The position numbers and the translations under genes were made by a program. The notes under the pieces are model-generated. The model saw only the letters and a list, made by a program, of their open reading frames with translations, had not been told where the DNA came from and did not search any database. Of a stretch of 25,783 nt of DNA, positions 24,386 to 25,783 are shown piece after piece (the first letter of the stretch is position 1; each line of letters starts with the position of its first letter). Source of the DNA: JBFWQM01 sp050249455 (GTDB taxonomy: Bacteria; Pseudomonadota; Alphaproteobacteria; MPNO01; VGEU01); the NCBI GenBank assembly GCA_050249455.1, contig JBFWQM010000057.1, positions 1-25,783 on the forward strand, given 5' to 3'.

Positions 24386-25783
24386 CTAGCGGGCCAGGAC
24401 CATGGCGTTGCTGGTGCCCCAGTTGCGCCCGTAGGGGATGACGCCGATGCCGGTGACGACGGCGTTCTCGGCCTTCGGCACCTGGCGGCCTTCCGCCTCG
24501 TTGAACATCTGGCGCACCGCCTCGGTCAGGTTGAGGCCGCCGCCGGCGAGGCCGGGCTGGCCGCAGCTGATCTGGCCGCCGCCGGTGTTGATCGGCAGCG
24601 TGCCGGTCGGCGACAGGTCGGTGTTCAGCAAATACTGCGAGCCCTGGCCGCGCTTGCAGAAGCCGAACTGCTCCAGCTTCAGCATCACCGCGATCAGGAA
24701 GTCGTCGTAGGGATGGAACATCTTGACGTCCTTGGGCTTCATCCCCGCCTGCTTGAGCGCTTCCGGCCCGACCACCGAGAAACCGGTCTCGGTGATGTCG
24801 GGGCACATCTCGGCGCCCAGGAAGTTGGTGATCTCGCGGTAGGCGATCGGATAGACCCGCTTGGTCCAGCCGTGCTTGCGCGCGTTCTTCACCGTGGTCA
24901 GCAGCAGGCCGTTGCCGCCGTCGGCCGGCATGACCGAGTCGAGCAGGCGCAGCGGCTTCGATACCATCCGCGAGTTCAGGTAGGTGTCGATCGTGATCGC
25001 TTCCTTCTGGAACGGCTCGTAGGCGTTCTTGTTGACGTTGGCGCCGTTGCGCTGCGCCACCGCCAGCGCGCCCAGGCCGCGGTAGTCGAGGCCGTACTGG
25101 TGCTCGTAGCGGTTCATCAGGAAGCCGAACGCGCCCGGCGGGCCCTGGATGCCGACCGGGTTCCAGAACTCGTTGCGGTAGCAGCCGAAGTCCGAAAGGT
25201 TGCGGGTCGACACCGAGTCGGAATGCAGCAGCATCACCGTCTCGCACAGCCCCGCCTTGATCGCCATCGTCGCGCGCGCGACGTTGCCGATCGCGGACGC
25301 GCCGCCGATGTCGGTCTTCTGCACCCACCGCGGCGTGATGCCCAGGTAATCGGCGGCGTAGTTGGAATAGAACGGGTTCGGCGCTTCCGACTGCGGCACG
25401 GTGAATGCCAGCCCGTCGATGTCGCCCGGTACCAGGCCGGTCTTGGTGAAGATCTGCTCGGCGACGTCGGCGGCGAACTCGTAGGCCGTCTTGCCGCTGC
25501 GCCGCTCGATCTTGGTCTCGCCGTAGGCGACGATGCAGACGTCGCGGTCGCGCAGGAAGTTGGTCTTCGGCAGCTCGCGCTTGGCCGTTGCGGCCGGCGC
25601 CCGGCTGGCGCTGCGCGCCGGGGCCTTCTTCGCCGGCGCCTTCTTGGCCGGCGCCTTCGCGGCGGCGCGCGCCGCGGGCTTCGCGGCCCGCGTCGTCGTC
25701 GTCTTCTTTGCCGGCTTCTTCGCGGCGCTGCGCGCCGGCGCCTTCGCGCGCCCGCCCGCTTTGCCTCGTCTGGTCGTGGCTCG
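24386..25783 (-). CDS. Thiolase-like (Ltp2-type) protein with histone-H1-like N-terminal tail, partial
   Basis: The gene enters from the right edge; 465 residues are visible. Residues 70-465 form a thiolase-superfamily domain: DVCIVAYGETKIERRSGKTA near its start, GGASAIGNVARA where thiolases have CxSG, FHPYDDFLIAVMLKLEQFGFC, and NTGGGQISCGQPGLAGGG where thiolases have GHP. The nucleophilic Cys and the GHP His are both missing, as in Ltp2 retro-aldolases and other non-thiolase members. Residues 1-69 are Ala/Lys/Pro/Arg-rich (AAKKPAKK, KAPAKKAPAKKAPARSASRA) with 23 basic and no acidic residues. No ATG, GTG or TTG occurs in frame from the edge down to a GTG at 25399, deep inside the domain, so the true start lies beyond the window. 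The DUF35 gene follows 19 bases later. Confidence 0.85.
   Translation of the reverse strand, partial: RATTRRGKAGGRAKAPARSAAKKPAKKTTTTRAAKPAARAAAKAPAKKAPAKKAPARSASRAPAATAKRELPKTNFLRDRDVCIVAYGETKIERRSGKTAYEFAADVAEQIFTKTGLVPGDIDGLAFTVPQSEAPNPFYSNYAADYLGITPRWVQKTDIGGASAIGNVARATMAIKAGLCETVMLLHSDSVSTRNLSDFGCYRNEFWNPVGIQGPPGAFGFLMNRYEHQYGLDYRGLGALAVAQRNGANVNKNAYEPFQKEAITIDTYLNSRMVSKPLRLLDSVMPADGGNGLLLTTVKNARKHGWTKRVYPIAYREITNFLGAEMCPDITETGFSVVGPEALKQAGMKPKDVKMFHPYDDFLIAVMLKLEQFGFCKRGQGSQYLLNTDLSPTGTLPINTGGGQISCGQPGLAGGGLNLTEAVRQMFNEAEGRQVPKAENAVVTGIGVIPYGRNWGTSNAMVLAR

Noticed and set aside
23776..24441. Plus-strand open frame starting near the acyl-CoA ligase start
   Set aside because: It is made from the palindromic repeat (SPNPLPRGEG peptide) and the antisense of the DUF35 gene.
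25397..25399. GTG at 25399 as the start of the thiolase-like protein
   Set aside because: The domain is clearly conserved upstream of it (DVCIVAYGETKIERRSGKTAYEFAADVAEQ), so starting there would remove the first beta strands of the fold.
25577..25783. The Lys/Ala/Pro-rich stretch as a separate histone-like gene
   Set aside because: There is no stop codon between it and the thiolase-like domain, and no in-frame ATG, GTG or TTG to start the latter independently.

Overview
This window comes from a very GC-rich (roughly 70% by eye) bacterial chromosome. Gene content and style fit a free-living alphaproteobacterium, probably a Rhodospirillales-like soil or water organism: a CoxL-type molybdenum hydroxylase, SDR, acyl-CoA and UbiD catabolic genes, ATGA-type overlaps, and short palindromic repeats between genes. 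The lineage is an inference from style; no rRNA or other marker gene is present. I see no tRNA, rRNA, CRISPR array, transposase or phage gene. No gap between genes exceeds 300 bases.

Layout. 1-1919 (minus): the N-terminal half of a CoxL-type molybdopterin hydroxylase cut by the left edge, then a small outer-membrane barrel protein. 2088-3798 (plus): an SDR-fold protein that lacks the normal catalytic residues, followed 13 bases later by an alpha/beta hydrolase. 4024-7700 (plus): three tandem GT87/DUF2029-type membrane glycosyltransferase paralogues. 7710-9336 (plus): a good sigma70-like promoter, a DnaJ-class protein without zinc finger, and a VIT/CCC1-type metal transporter. 9374-13117 (minus): a tightly overlapped class II photolyase - rpiA - pgi operon. 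13211-13567 (minus): a short ribosome hibernation factor. 13708-15698 (plus): a Rid-family protein and a HerA-like ATPase of the YjgR/DUF853 family. 15692-16963 (minus): an MFS transporter. 17096-19344 (plus): a LOG-like (TIGR00730) protein, then a heme-oxygenase-fold protein with the ligand pattern of di-iron oxidases, then a small cupin. 19371-19536: a nested palindromic repeat between convergent genes that also looks like a terminator in both directions. 19563-25783 (minus): a CoA-dependent catabolic cluster, in transcription order thiolase-like protein (cut by the right edge), DUF35 OB-fold protein, a palindromic repeat, acyl-CoA ligase, acyl-CoA dehydrogenase and UbiD-family decarboxylase.

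How the genes work together. The right-hand cluster reads as a pathway that activates a carboxylic acid to its CoA thioester (ligase), desaturates it (acyl-CoA dehydrogenase) and cleaves the chain. The thiolase-like protein lacks the thiolase Cys and GHP His and sits next to a DUF35 protein, which resembles the Ltp2/DUF35 retro-aldolase arrangement of steroid side-chain degradation more than a true thiolase. A UbiD decarboxylase ends the cluster.

The most unusual feature is at the right edge. The thiolase-like protein carries, in the same open frame, an N-terminal Lys/Ala/Pro tail like those of histone H1 or AlgP. At least 69 residues are visible, with 23 Lys/Arg and no acidic residue. There is no ATG, GTG or TTG in frame between this tail and the folded domain, so the tail should be translated. 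The two-gene di-iron-oxidase-like/cupin unit and the catalytically degenerate SDR are the next most interesting items.
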